This document shows positions 17,058-25,329 of a stretch of DNA of 64,000 nucleotides, piece by piece (within the stretch, counting starts at the first letter, position 1; each line of letters opens with the position of its first letter). The notes below the pieces were generated by a model. That model saw only the letters and a program-made list of their open reading frames with translations, was not told the DNA's origin and made no database searches. Source of the DNA: Marivibrio sp040218065 (GTDB lineage: Bacteria > Pseudomonadota > Alphaproteobacteria > UBA8366 > Aestuariispiraceae). The stretch covers positions 186,001 through 250,000 of the forward strand of contig NZ_JAVJQE010000010.1 of NCBI RefSeq assembly GCF_040218065.1, given 5' to 3'. Made by a program: the position numbers and the translations under genes.

Positions 17058-17348
17058 TCAGCGATCTTCGCCGAGATATGTGGCCAGATAATCCAAGACG
17101 TAGGTGCGGTCCGGCTCCTCTAGGGGATACATCCCCTGCTCCTCCACCATCCAGACCAGCATCTTGTCCCAGCGCTCGCGGTTGAGGCCCTGCTGGGCGA
17201 CCAGCTTGTTGGAGTGGCACGCGCCGCAATAGGCGAAGACCAGATCGCGGTGTTCGCCCGGCGGCAGGCCATCGTACTCGTCGTCGGCTGCACCGGCGGG
17301 CGCGGTCAAGGCGGCGGTCAGGAAGAGGGCGGCGAGAGCGGAACGCAT
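17058..17348 (-). CDS. sorB: Cytochrome c subunit of sulfite dehydrogenase (SorB-like)
   Basis: 96 residues from the ATG at 17348. A signal peptide (about residues 1-20, ending AGA) precedes a single heme site CGACH (residues 41-45) and a W-x-x-ML-x-WM-x-x-x-QGM region that could supply the distal Met. It is a small periplasmic monoheme cytochrome. It lies 82 bases after the molybdenum subunit gene on the same strand, the usual sorA-sorB pair, and would pass electrons from sulfite oxidation to the respiratory chain. Confidence 0.82.
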   Translation of the reverse strand: MRSALAALFLTAALTAPAGAADDEYDGLPPGEHRDLVFAYCGACHSNKLVAQQGLNRERWDKMLVWMVEEQGMYPLEEPDRTYVLDYLATYLGEDR

Positions 17349-17430
17349 CAGGGAACTCCGTCGTCGATCGTCTGCAGAAAGGGAAAGCGGGCGACGGCGA
17401 TAGGCCGCCGCCCGCCAGTCGAACGCGGCC

Positions 17431-18753
17431 TCAGGCCACCCGCACCGAGACGCGGTGCATCGAGTTGTTGAGGTAGCCCTTCGGGTTCCAGGCGATCGCA
17501 TGAGGCTGGGAGACGCCCTTGTCGCTCGTCGCCCGCGCCCAGACTTCGTAGTAGCCGGCCTGGGGGAAAGAGACCTGCGCCCGCCACTGCTGCCAGGCGT
17601 AGGGATTCACGGGCGCGTCCAACTCCGCCTCCATCCACGTGGCCCCGAAGTCGATGGAGACCTCCATCTTCGCGACCTGGTCGTCGCCGGCCCAGGCGTG
17701 CCCGCGAACCTCCATCGAGCGGGAGTCGGTCTCAACGCCGGTCATCGGCGAGGTGATCAGCGACTTCACCGGCATCGCCTCGATGATGACGAAGTCCTCG
17801 TTTGCGACCTCTTCGCCCGGCGCAACGGGGCGGTTGGGGACGCGGTAGCTCTTGCCGGTCATCTTCGGGCCGTCATGCACGACGTCTCGCAGTTGGATTC
17901 GCGTCAACCATTTCTGCGAGCACGAGCCCGGCCAGCCCGGAACCACAAGGCGCAGCGGCGCGCCGTTCATCGTGTGGATCGGTTCGCCATTCTGTTCGAA
18001 AGCGATCAGGTTGTGCGGGTTCATCGCCTTCTCAATCGGCACCCCGCGGGAGATCGGCAGCTTCTCCGGATCTCCCGACAGATGCATGTCGGCCCCGTAA
18101 TGGGCGGTGTAGATCGCGGAGTCCTTCACGCCGGCCGCCTTCAGGACGTCCGCCAGCCGCACGCCCGTCCACTGGGAGCAGCCGACCGCGCCTAGCGTCC
18201 ACTGATTGCCCGAAGCCGGCGGATCAAAGAAGGACCGGCCGTTGCCGCCGCATTCGATGGTCAGATTCTCGGTCACCACCTCGAAGTTCGATCGTAGATC
18301 GCCGATCGACAACTCCATCGGCTTGTCCACCAATCCGTCGACGGTAAGCGTCCAGGAGTCCGGGTCCCGGTCCGCGGGCACGAGGCCGTTATTGCGGATG
18401 AAGTGGCGGCTGGTCGGGGTCACGGCGTCGTCCAGCAGGTGCGGCGGCGTCTCGGCGTTGACCGGCCGGTCGTTCAGAACGGTGAGCCCGTCCTTGCCCT
18501 CCAACGCGCCCTCGCTCTCCGCCAGCGCCATCGGGATGAAGCCGGACGGCATGGTGCGGTGGAACGGAATCGCCATACCGACCATCGCCGTCATGGTGGC
18601 GAGGCCCGCGCCGCGCAGGAAGCCGCGGCGGTCGGGGTAGGGGACGCGGCCGAACAGACGCTTGTCGGCGCCCTCCGGATCGTCCTTGAACATTTTGAAG
18701 AGACGCGGCGTGTCGGCGCCGCCTCGGCGCTCGCCGGGGTCGTGCTCGGCCAT
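17431..18753 (-). CDS. sorA: Sulfite dehydrogenase, molybdopterin catalytic subunit (SorA/SoxC-like sulfite oxidase family)
   Basis: 440 residues from the ATG at 18753 (ribosome binding site GGGAGGAAAA). A twin-arginine type signal (RRGFLRGAGLATMTAMVG, about 42-60) exports the folded protein. The molybdopterin domain has the catalytic Cys in ECGGNGRSFF and the WTGVRLADVLKAAG segment, followed by VPGWPGSCSQKWLTRI. The C-terminal Mo-cofactor dimerisation domain covers about 320-440. It oxidises sulfite to sulfate in the periplasm. A clear ECF-type promoter lies 58-87 bases upstream and an ECF sigma/anti-sigma pair is immediately upstream, so regulation by that sigma factor is likely. Confidence 0.88.
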   Translation of the reverse strand: MAEHDPGERRGGADTPRLFKMFKDDPEGADKRLFGRVPYPDRRGFLRGAGLATMTAMVGMAIPFHRTMPSGFIPMALAESEGALEGKDGLTVLNDRPVNAETPPHLLDDAVTPTSRHFIRNNGLVPADRDPDSWTLTVDGLVDKPMELSIGDLRSNFEVVTENLTIECGGNGRSFFDPPASGNQWTLGAVGCSQWTGVRLADVLKAAGVKDSAIYTAHYGADMHLSGDPEKLPISRGVPIEKAMNPHNLIAFEQNGEPIHTMNGAPLRLVVPGWPGSCSQKWLTRIQLRDVVHDGPKMTGKSYRVPNRPVAPGEEVANEDFVIIEAMPVKSLITSPMTGVETDSRSMEVRGHAWAGDDQVAKMEVSIDFGATWMEAELDAPVNPYAWQQWRAQVSFPQAGYYEVWARATSDKGVSQPHAIAWNPKGYLNNSMHRVSVRVA

Positions 18754-18810
18754 CAGATTTTCCTCCCGATCGGTTCTTTTCAGCTGCGGCGTTTTCGCCG
18801 TCGCAGGAAG

Positions 18811-18837
18811 AAACGAGCGGGCGGTCTGATTTATTCC
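18811..18837 (-). promoter_or_regulatory. ECF-sigma-type promoter of sorAB
   Basis: On the minus strand a -35 GGAATAA (18837-18831; GGGAATAA including one more base) and a -10 CGTTT (18815-18811) are separated by 15 bases. This is the GGAA...CGT architecture used by group IV sigma factors. It lies in the 116-base spacer between the anti-sigma gene and sorA, 58 bases before the sorA ATG. I did not find the same element upstream of the sigma gene. Confidence 0.6.
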
Positions 18838-18869
18838 CTCACTCGGTGAGCTTTTCTCGGCGGGACGGT

Positions 18870-19703
18870 TTAGACCCGGCAGGGCTGGCTTTCCGCCCGG
18901 GCCTGGGCGAGGCGCAACCGGGTGTCCGCCGGCGTCGGCTGATGCAGGCGGCTCGCCTCGTGCGCGGCCTGGGCGACGGCGGCGAAGCGCCGTTTGTCCA
19001 TCCCGCTCGCCAGCAGTTGATAGCGAACAGCCCCGACACGCCAGATATAGCCCTGCGCGTGGGCGAGCGGGGACAGCGCCTCCGACACGCCCTTCGCCCC
19101 GTCGCGCAGCGCGATCAGGGTCACGCGACAACCGCGTGCGCCTCGATAATGGACCGCCAATCCAGGCGCCCCGTCGGGTCCGTCGAAGCCTATGTGCGCC
19201 AGGATCCGCAGGCGCGCGGCCTCAAGCGAGGGCACGAAGGGCGCGAAGCCGGCGATTGTCGTTCGCTCCAGACGCGGCGCGGCCGCGTCGATCGGCTGCG
19301 GCAAGCGCGACAGCTCGGCATGTTGCGCAGCGGCGGCCTGCGCCCAGTCGGGCGAGGCGGGAGCCTCGGCCGGCGGCGCCAGCGTCAAGCCGACCGCCAC
19401 CGCCGCCGACGCCGCAAGCGCGCCGAGTCCGGCCGCCCAGCGACGCAGGCGCGCGCGGCGGCGCAGGCCGGGCGTGGCGCTGGGCACGCTCAGCGCGGGC
19501 GCGGCGATCGCCTGACCCAGCGCCTCCTTGGCGGAAGCGAGCTGCGCGGCTTCACGCGCGGCGTTCGGGTCGTCGGCGATTTGCTGCGCGGTCTCGGCGG
19601 CCTCGCGCGCGCCCAACTCGCCGTCTACGAAAGCGCTCAGCCGGCGCCATCGGGCGGCGTCCGCGTCATTCGGCGCGTTGTGTGATGAAGGGCGGTCGGT
19701 CAT
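18870..19703 (-). CDS. Anti-sigma factor, membrane-anchored
   Basis: 277 residues from the ATG at 19703. The N-terminal cytoplasmic helical domain (RRLSAFVDGELGAREAAETAQQIADDP, about 20-50) is the usual anti-sigma start; no zinc-binding HxxxCxxC is visible. One membrane helix (about 87-107, LGALAASAAVAVGLTLAPP) is followed by a periplasmic domain that ends with Cys-containing segments. It lies 16 bases after the ECF sigma gene, so the two are co-transcribed. It would hold the sigma factor inactive until an envelope signal arrives. Confidence 0.82.
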   Translation of the reverse strand: MTDRPSSHNAPNDADAARWRRLSAFVDGELGAREAAETAQQIADDPNAAREAAQLASAKEALGQAIAAPALSVPSATPGLRRRARLRRWAAGLGALAASAAVAVGLTLAPPAEAPASPDWAQAAAAQHAELSRLPQPIDAAAPRLERTTIAGFAPFVPSLEAARLRILAHIGFDGPDGAPGLAVHYRGARGCRVTLIALRDGAKGVSEALSPLAHAQGYIWRVGAVRYQLLASGMDKRRFAAVAQAAHEASRLHQPTPADTRLRLAQARAESQPCRV

Positions 19704-19719
19704 GGGTCCCAGGTGCGAG

Positions 19720-20256
19720 TCAGGCGCGGCGGTCGCGGCGGCCGCGGTGCGCCAGCGGAATAATGTTGCTTTCGCCCACGGCGTCAAGCAGCGCGGCGCG
19801 GGCGCGCGCCAGCCGGCTCATCACCGTGCCCGGCGGAACCTCGAGGATTTGCGCGGCTTCCGCGTAGCTAAAGCCGGCGACGTCGACCAGCGCCAGGATT
19901 TCGCGTTGGCGCGGCGTCAGCTTCATCAGGCCGAAGCGCACGGTCAGCGCGGTGATCACCGGCGGCTCTCCGGTCGGACGATCGGCGGCGCCGTAATCGT
20001 CGGCGTCGCTCATCTCGTCGAGCGGCGTCTCCTCGCGCCGCCGGCTGCGCTGCAGGTCGATGAAGCGGTTGCGCAGGATGCGGAAAAGCCAGGCGCGGAA
20101 GGCCGACGCCTCAGGCGGGACGCGTCGTGCGTCCATCGCGCGCACGAAGGTGTCCTGCACCAGATCCTCCGCATCGGCTGCGTCGCGCGTGAGCGCGTAC
20201 GCGTAGCCGTAAAGCCGCGTCGCATAGGCTTGAAGCTCGCCGCGCCGATCGCCCAT
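19720..20256 (-). CDS. ECF (group IV) RNA polymerase sigma factor
   Basis: 178 residues. Region 2 includes AYALTRDAADAEDLVQDTFVRAM and FRAWLFRILRNRFIDLQR. Region 4 is LTPRQREILALVDVAGFSYAEAAQILEVPPGTVMSRLARARAAL, a complete helix-turn-helix. No extra C-terminal domain. It is paired with the membrane anti-sigma factor 16 bases downstream, then with sorAB behind an ECF-type promoter. The signal it answers to is unknown; the linked genes point to sulfite or another oxidative envelope stress. Confidence 0.93.
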   Translation of the reverse strand: MGDRRGELQAYATRLYGYAYALTRDAADAEDLVQDTFVRAMDARRVPPEASAFRAWLFRILRNRFIDLQRSRRREETPLDEMSDADDYGAADRPTGEPPVITALTVRFGLMKLTPRQREILALVDVAGFSYAEAAQILEVPPGTVMSRLARARAALLDAVGESNIIPLAHRGRRDRRA

Positions 20257-20349
20257 CCGCCGTTTCCAGTCCCGCTCGTCGCGCCCTCTTCCGATCGGGA
20301 CGCTGCGTCGGAAAGGCTAGCATGGATCGCCCGATGCGCTATAGGGGCT

Positions 20350-21309
20350 TTATCCGACGCCGAGCCACAGGATCGCGAGCGGCGTGGTGACGACCGCGAT
20401 GAGGGTTGAGATCAGGATTGCGGTGGAGCCGCGAGCGACGTAGCGGCCGTAGCGCCCGCCGATGATGAACACGTTGGCCGCCACCGGCAGCGCGGCCGTC
20501 AGAACGCCCGCCGCCGCCCAGAAAGGATCGACCGGAAAAAGCTGAAAGCAGACGAGCCACACCGCCAGCGGGTGGACGACCAGCTTGAAGAGGCTCATCG
20601 ACGCCACTTCGCCGAGGCCCTTGGAGATCGGCCGTCCCCACAGGCCGGCGCCCAGGGCGAACAGCGCCGCCGGCCCGGCCGCATCGGCCAGCAGGCCGAT
20701 CAGCACCGCGATCGGCCCCGGCAGGGCGAGCCCGGTCGCCGACCAGCCGACGCCGGCTGCGATCGACAGGACGAAAGGGTTGAGGGCCGCGCCCTTCAGC
20801 GCCTGCAGCACCGTCGCGCCGATCTTGCGCCCGGCCTGTGCGGCGCGCGCCTCCGCGACCTCCAGCAGCAGAATAGAAAGCGTGATGGTGACGACCAGAT
20901 CCCACAGGATCGCGATCACCACCGGCGGGGCCGCGGCCTCGCCCATCACGCCGACGATCAGCGGAATGCCGAGGAAGCCCGCATTGCTGACCGCGCCCGC
21001 CTGGCCATGCAGCGCCGCCTCCCCCAGCTTCAGGCGAAAGACCAGAACGCCCGCCGCGACGGCCGCCAGATAGACCAGCAGCGTCGGGACGCCGTAGGCC
21101 AGCAGGTAATCGATGCGCAGGATCTCCCCCAGGTCGCGCGTCGCGAAGGCGCGGAAGATCAGGCAGGGCAAGGCGAAATAGAAGACGAAGGCGTGCACGC
21201 CCTTGACCGCGCGCTCGTCCATCAGGCCGCGCCAACGGGCGGCGGCGCCGCATCCGATGACGGCGAAGAAGGGCAGAGTCGCGGCGAGCGCGGCGAGAAA
21301 GGCGGTCAT
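20350..21309 (-). CDS. AEC family (auxin efflux carrier-like) transporter
   Basis: 319 residues from the ATG at 21309. About ten hydrophobic segments, with the conserved GQAGAVSNAGFLGIPLIVGVMGE crossover-type motif near residue 105-128 and a second Gly/Pro-rich half. AEC carriers are inner-membrane secondary transporters for malate, malonate or other organic acids, and the substrate here is not readable. It stands between the sigma gene (same strand) and the CinA-like gene (divergent). Confidence 0.9.
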   Translation of the reverse strand: MTAFLAALAATLPFFAVIGCGAAARWRGLMDERAVKGVHAFVFYFALPCLIFRAFATRDLGEILRIDYLLAYGVPTLLVYLAAVAAGVLVFRLKLGEAALHGQAGAVSNAGFLGIPLIVGVMGEAAAPPVVIAILWDLVVTITLSILLLEVAEARAAQAGRKIGATVLQALKGAALNPFVLSIAAGVGWSATGLALPGPIAVLIGLLADAAGPAALFALGAGLWGRPISKGLGEVASMSLFKLVVHPLAVWLVCFQLFPVDPFWAAAGVLTAALPVAANVFIIGGRYGRYVARGSTAILISTLIAVVTTPLAILWLGVG

Positions 21310-21389
21310 GACCGTCCTTATCGCCGGCCCGGTCCGCCGGGACAAGGTCGACGCTTTTCAAGCCCGCCGACGGCGCTACATTGCCGGCC

Positions 21390-22178
21390 ATGACCGAACC
21401 GTCCGACGCCTCCCGACCCGAGCCGACCGCCGCGCTGCTGATCGTCGGCGATGAAATCCTGTCCGGCCGCACCCGCGACGCCAATCTGCAGCATCTGGCC
21501 GAGCGGCTGCAGACCGTCGGCGTGCCGGTGGTGGAGGCGCGCGTCATCCCCGATCGCGCCGAAACCGTCATCGCCGCCGTCCGCGAGCTGTCCTCCCGGG
21601 TCGATTATCTTTTCACCAGCGGCGGCATCGGGCCGACGCATGACGACATCACGGCGGACTGCGTCGCCGCCGCCTTCGAGCGCGCCATCGACGTTCATCC
21701 GGAGGCGCGCGCCCGGCTGGAGCGACACTACGCTGAAAGCGAGCACGCGTTGAACGAGGCGCGCCTGCGCATGGCGCGCATCCCGGACGGTGCGGAATTG
21801 ATCGACAACCCCGTCTCCGCCGCCCCGGGCTTCCGCCTGGAAAACGTCTACGTCATGGCCGGGGTGCCCCGGATCATGGCGGCGATGCTGGATCAGGTGA
21901 TCCCGACGCTGAAAGGCGGCGGGCCGCTTCTGGCGGAGACCGTGCGCTGCAATCTGCCGGAAGGCGAGGCGGCCGAGGGCCTGCGCCGCATCGCGGAGGA
22001 AAATCCGACCGTCGGCGTCGGCAGCTATCCGAAATACGGGTCGGGCGGCTTCCAGCTCTCCATCGTCGTGCGCGGGCGCGACGCAAAGGCGGTCGAGGCG
22101 GCGGCCCAGGACGTCGAGACGTTGGTCCGCGAGCTCGGCGGCCAGCCCGAGCGGCTGGCGCCCGGCGAGCCGGCCTGA
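21390..22178 (+). CDS. CinA N-terminal-like molybdopterin-binding domain protein (COG1058)
   Basis: 262 residues from the ATG at 21390; a TTG three codons earlier is less likely. AALLIVGDEILSGRTRDANLQHLAERL and YLFTSGGIGPTHDDIT are the two hallmark motifs of the MoeA/CinA fold. It lacks the C-terminal deamidase domain of full CinA (NMN amidohydrolase), so it belongs to the short competence/damage-inducible-protein-A-like class whose substrate is uncertain. The 80-base spacer to the divergent AEC gene holds its promoter. Confidence 0.9.
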   Translation: MTEPSDASRPEPTAALLIVGDEILSGRTRDANLQHLAERLQTVGVPVVEARVIPDRAETVIAAVRELSSRVDYLFTSGGIGPTHDDITADCVAAAFERAIDVHPEARARLERHYAESEHALNEARLRMARIPDGAELIDNPVSAAPGFRLENVYVMAGVPRIMAAMLDQVIPTLKGGGPLLAETVRCNLPEGEAAEGLRRIAEENPTVGVGSYPKYGSGGFQLSIVVRGRDAKAVEAAAQDVETLVRELGGQPERLAPGEPA

Positions 22179-22204
22179 GGCGAACATTATCAGCAGGAGG
22201 CGAG

Positions 22205-22456
22205 ATGCCGCTGCACCCTTTCGAGCGCCGCGTGGTGCGCTTCTGGCTGACCCATTTGAGCGTCGGCGCCGGCGTCGCGGCGCTGATCACCGGCGCGATC
22301 TTGATTTTCGATTTCGGCGGGCTGGGCGGGCTCGTCTCGCGGGCCGGCAATCCCTGGATGTGGGGCCTGTTCCTCTACGGCAGCCTGACGCTAAGCTGCG
22401 CGCCGCTCAGCGTTTTCATCGCGTTGATGGCGGGCCAGGAAGACGACGATCCATAA
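22205..22456 (+). CDS. Small two-helix membrane protein, unknown
   Basis: 83 residues with an AGGAGG ribosome binding site 5 bases upstream of the ATG. Two hydrophobic segments (about 17-38, and 50-74) are joined by a Gly-rich loop, and the C-terminus is acidic (GQEDDDP). It lies 26 bases after the CinA-like gene on the same strand, so it is probably co-transcribed. I do not recognise a family. Confidence 0.65.
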   Translation: MPLHPFERRVVRFWLTHLSVGAGVAALITGAILIFDFGGLGGLVSRAGNPWMWGLFLYGSLTLSCAPLSVFIALMAGQEDDDP

Positions 22457-22480
22457 GGCGATCAAGCCCCGAGGCGCGGC

Positions 22481-22651
22481 CTAGAAGCGCCCCTGCATGT
22501 GCATCAAGAGCCCCATCGCCAACGCCACCGCGATCGCGACCGGCAGCACGCGCGCCCACAGGCTTCCCCGTGCGCGCCGCCCGCGCACGATCAGCCACAA
22601 GATCACCGCGCCCAGCCCGATCAGCGCGTAAAAGGTAAGGTCCCGGTCCAT
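22481..22651 (-). CDS. Very small two-helix membrane protein, unknown
   Basis: 56 residues from the ATG at 22651: MDRDLTFYALIGLGAVILW, then an Arg-rich loop (RGRRARGS) and a second hydrophobic stretch ending LLMHMQGRF. The pattern is like the small YtxH- or DUF-type inner-membrane proteins, but no family is recognised. No good ribosome binding site is visible, so support is moderate. It is convergent with the preceding small gene. Confidence 0.45.
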   Translation of the reverse strand: MDRDLTFYALIGLGAVILWLIVRGRRARGSLWARVLPVAIAVALAMGLLMHMQGRF

Positions 22652-22688
22652 CGCGGCTGGATAGCACGGCCCGGCGTTCCCGCCCAGG

Positions 22689-22751
22689 TTTCGGGGACAC
22701 AATACGAAAGCCGGCGGAGAGAGGCGTCGCGCCCCCGAAATATTGTGTCCC
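22689..22751. repeat. Composite inverted repeat with GGGACACAATA arms
   Basis: GGGACACAATA (22694-22704) is repeated exactly in inverse as TATTGTGTCCC (22741-22751). Adjacent 8-base arms TTTCGGGG (22689-22696) and CCCCGAAA (22733-22740) also pair. The core resembles the REP-like repeats often found with IS200-type (RAYT) transposases, though no transposase is nearby. A one-base-different copy of the core lies at 30533-30546. It sits just past the multicopper oxidase stop and may act as its terminator. Confidence 0.6.
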
Positions 22752-22769
22752 GGAACAAGAAGCCGGGCG

Positions 22770-24449
22770 CTACGGAAGGATGGTCACCAGTTCCATCATC
22801 CCCTGATCCTCGTGATCCAGGATGTGGCAGTGGATGACGAAGGTCCCGATGAAGCGCTCATAGCGGGTTCGCACCGTCACCGGCGGCTCGCCCTCTCGGA
22901 TGAAGAGCGTGTCCTTCCAGATCTTGCCTTCTCGGCCGTCGGGGAGGATCTGCGTCACCTCGAAGGGGTTCACGTGGATGTGGAACGGATGGCTCGCCCG
23001 TTTGCTGGAGAGCGTCCACTCCGCCGCCGTTCCGAGCTTCAGGGATCGGCTGTAGAAATCCGAGTAGGTGCGGTCCGAGATCAGGAAGCGGAAGCGGCAA
23101 TTCGCGTCGCGCGACGGGTCGCAGGTCGCCGGCTCGCACTTGCCGGTCGCGTCGCACACCCGGTTGTCGAGATTGAAGACCACCGACTGCGCGCCGGCCG
23201 GGTCGATCTCGTCGTCCGCGATCCAGGGGTGCGCCAAATAGGGGGCGACTTCCCGCGTCGTCGGCAACGCCATGTCCCGATCGCCGGGCAGCACGCGGAC
23301 GATCGCCAGCAGGCGCTCCTGTTCGGCCTCCTGCAGCAGGGCGGCGTCGCTGAACAGCGCTTCGTCGGTCAGCAGATAGATCTGCGCGCCCTCTGCGCCG
23401 TTCGCCGGCGCCTTCACCATCACGTCGCTGCGATAGCCGGGCTGGAGCTGGATCGCGTCCCACCTATCCACCCGTCCGAAGGCGAGGCCGTCGGCCGCGA
23501 TCTCATGCAGCGGGACGGCGCGCGGCAACGCGTTCAGCGCCTCGGCGCTCAAGTCGTTCAGCATCGAGCCCAGCGGGACGCCGCCGCGATCGGCCGCGTC
23601 GCCCGCGCGAAACCGGCGCAGCGTCGGGCTGATGGTCTCGCGCACGCCGGCGTGCACCATCCGCCAGCGCTGCACCTCGCCGCCGGTCATCACGATCTCT
23701 GGGACGATCTGGCCGTTGATCGTGGTCATCCGATGGGATTTGGCCCAGGTGCCGGGGCCGAAGCCGTCGTAGTTTTCGATCTCGCCGTTCTCGTCGTAGC
23801 CGATCTGCTGGAAGACCATCAGCTTTTCGGCCGCGGGCGCGATCGACGGGACCTCGTCCAGCCCGCCCTCGATGACGATCAGGCCGGCCATGCCGCTGGA
23901 GACCTGCAACGCGGTCGAGCCGTGCACGTGCGCGTGATACCAGAAGGTTCCCGGCGCGTGGTCCTCCGGGATCTCGATCTCATAGTCGAACGCGGTTCCC
24001 GGCTCGATCTTTAAGGTCACGTTGTCGCCGTTGCCGAGCGGCGAAACCCAAAGCCCGTGGGTGTGCAGGTTCGTCGTGTTGAAGCCGTGCGGGACGTTCG
24101 GGTCGTGCGCGTGATGCGGCTTGTTGGGGGGCAGATCGTTGACGAGACGCACCCGCAGCACGTCGCCCGGCTTCACCCGCAGGGTCGGTCCGACCAGCGC
24201 GCCGTTGTAGGTGCGCAGCCGCACCGCGCAGTCCGCGATGGTGTAATGGTCGTAGGCGACCCGTAGATCGGCCTCCAGCACGCCGTTGCGCGAGGCGACG
24301 ATTTCGCTCGGGGCGGCGAAGGGCTTGCCGGCGTATGTCGACAGATCGATCGGCGCGTAGGCGCAGCCGGGCTTCGCGACGGCCGGTTGCACGATGAACG
24401 CGACGAGGCCCAGGGCGGCGCCGAAGACGCCCGCGACGAGACGGATCAT
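22770..24449 (-). CDS. Multicopper oxidase
   Basis: 559 residues. A signal peptide (about 1-25, ending AVAK) precedes three cupredoxin domains. Copper ligands: HTHG (about 129), WYHAHVHG (about 168-175), HPFHIHVNPF (about 488) and HCHILDHEDQGMM (about 541-553, containing the type 1 Cys and Met). Four Cys in the VCDATGKCEPATCDPSRDANC stretch suggest extra disulfides. It is a periplasmic enzyme oxidising metals or phenolics with reduction of O2 to water; the substrate is unknown. Single gene with an AT-rich promoter region upstream. Confidence 0.93.
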   Translation of the reverse strand: MIRLVAGVFGAALGLVAFIVQPAVAKPGCAYAPIDLSTYAGKPFAAPSEIVASRNGVLEADLRVAYDHYTIADCAVRLRTYNGALVGPTLRVKPGDVLRVRLVNDLPPNKPHHAHDPNVPHGFNTTNLHTHGLWVSPLGNGDNVTLKIEPGTAFDYEIEIPEDHAPGTFWYHAHVHGSTALQVSSGMAGLIVIEGGLDEVPSIAPAAEKLMVFQQIGYDENGEIENYDGFGPGTWAKSHRMTTINGQIVPEIVMTGGEVQRWRMVHAGVRETISPTLRRFRAGDAADRGGVPLGSMLNDLSAEALNALPRAVPLHEIAADGLAFGRVDRWDAIQLQPGYRSDVMVKAPANGAEGAQIYLLTDEALFSDAALLQEAEQERLLAIVRVLPGDRDMALPTTREVAPYLAHPWIADDEIDPAGAQSVVFNLDNRVCDATGKCEPATCDPSRDANCRFRFLISDRTYSDFYSRSLKLGTAAEWTLSSKRASHPFHIHVNPFEVTQILPDGREGKIWKDTLFIREGEPPVTVRTRYERFIGTFVIHCHILDHEDQGMMELVTILP

Positions 24450-24751
24450 GATGTTGCGCTCCCCCTATCGGCTGTCGGCGCGCCTGCGTTGCACGTCGAT
24501 CGTAACGCGATTATAGCGAGTAAAATATGATAGTCACACTTTTACGACGCCGCGCCCCGACATCGGCGGCGAGGGCTGCTGCGGCGGCGGCGAATGGCGC
24601 CGTCTCGCCACATTGCGGTCGCGGCGCGGACATCCGCGCATGGTGCCGTCGCGCCTTGGGCAGGTGCGCAGGTGTTGAACCCGTCGCCGGGCTGCGCTAG
24701 CCCAAGGGCGGCCGACGAACGGCTTGAGGCGACCCGGCGCTAACGGACGAA
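24450..24751. promoter_or_regulatory. Spacer upstream of the multicopper oxidase
   Basis: 302 bases. The part 24505-24555 is A/T-rich, unlike the rest, and probably contains the leftward multicopper oxidase promoter; a similar CGATTATA-containing patch precedes the unknown gene at 11585. No operator palindrome stands out. The remainder (24560-24750) is GC-rich and I see nothing in it. Confidence 0.4.
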
Positions 24752-25087
24752 ATGGGCGTGAGCAGAAAATACAGCCGAAGCAAGATCCGCCTCGACCGCG
24801 GCGATACGCTGGGCGGGACCGTGCCGCTCAGCCTGCGCGACCACGTGCAGCCGGACGTCGGATTCGGCGAACGGCGCTTCAGTCGGCGCCGGCGCGGCGG
24901 GTCGGCATGGCTGTCCTGGACGTTCACCATCCTGCTCGCGCTTGCGCTCGCCGGCGGCTTGGGCCTCTTGCTCGGCGCGCTGGGCGAGGCGGCGCCGGCG
25001 GCCGAGGGCGAGGAGACGGCCGGCCTCTGGTCCTCAATCCAGGCTTGGCTCGACGCGCAGTTGGCGGCTCTGAAAGAGCTGTTCTAG
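24752..25087 (+). CDS. Single-pass small membrane protein, unknown
   Basis: 111 residues. A basic, hydrophilic N-terminal half includes FSRRRRGG near 43-50. It is followed by one membrane helix (about 52-76, WLSWTFTILLALALAGGLGLLLGAL) and a short helical C-terminus (IQAWLDAQLAALKELF). Positive-inside rule places the N-terminus in the cytoplasm. The GGACGA before the ATG is a modest ribosome binding site. No family is recognised. It ends 64 bases before the tRNA-Leu gene. Confidence 0.5.
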   Translation: MGVSRKYSRSKIRLDRGDTLGGTVPLSLRDHVQPDVGFGERRFSRRRRGGSAWLSWTFTILLALALAGGLGLLLGALGEAAPAAEGEETAGLWSSIQAWLDAQLAALKELF

Positions 25088-25151
25088 GCGCGCCGAAGAT
25101 CCATCGACCCCCTTCCAAAAACCGGACCCAGAGGCTAGCGTCACCCGCGCC

Positions 25152-25237
25152 GCGGGCGTGGCGAAATTGGTAGACGCAAGGGACTTAAAATCCCTCGGGC
25201 TTTGCCCGTACCGGTTCGAGTCCGGTCGCCCGCACCA
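25152..25237 (+). tRNA. tRNA-Leu (anticodon UAA)
   Basis: 86 bases with encoded CCA. Acceptor arms GCGGGCG (25152-25158) and CGCCCGC (25227-25233) pair perfectly, followed by discriminator A. The anticodon stem AGGGA/TCCCT closes the loop CTTAAAA, anticodon TAA. The long variable arm (CGGGCTTTGCCCG) and the T-arm CCGGTTCGAGTCCGG complete a class II tRNA, as required for Leu. No integrase or repeat of its 3' end was noticed nearby. Confidence 0.97.
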
Positions 25238-25329
25238 TTTCTCTCTACAACCAGTAAATAAAAAATTTTAATTTTGCTCGGGAAGGATGCGTTAAGCTCC
25301 CCCGGGGACATTTACTGGGGGACGCCGGT

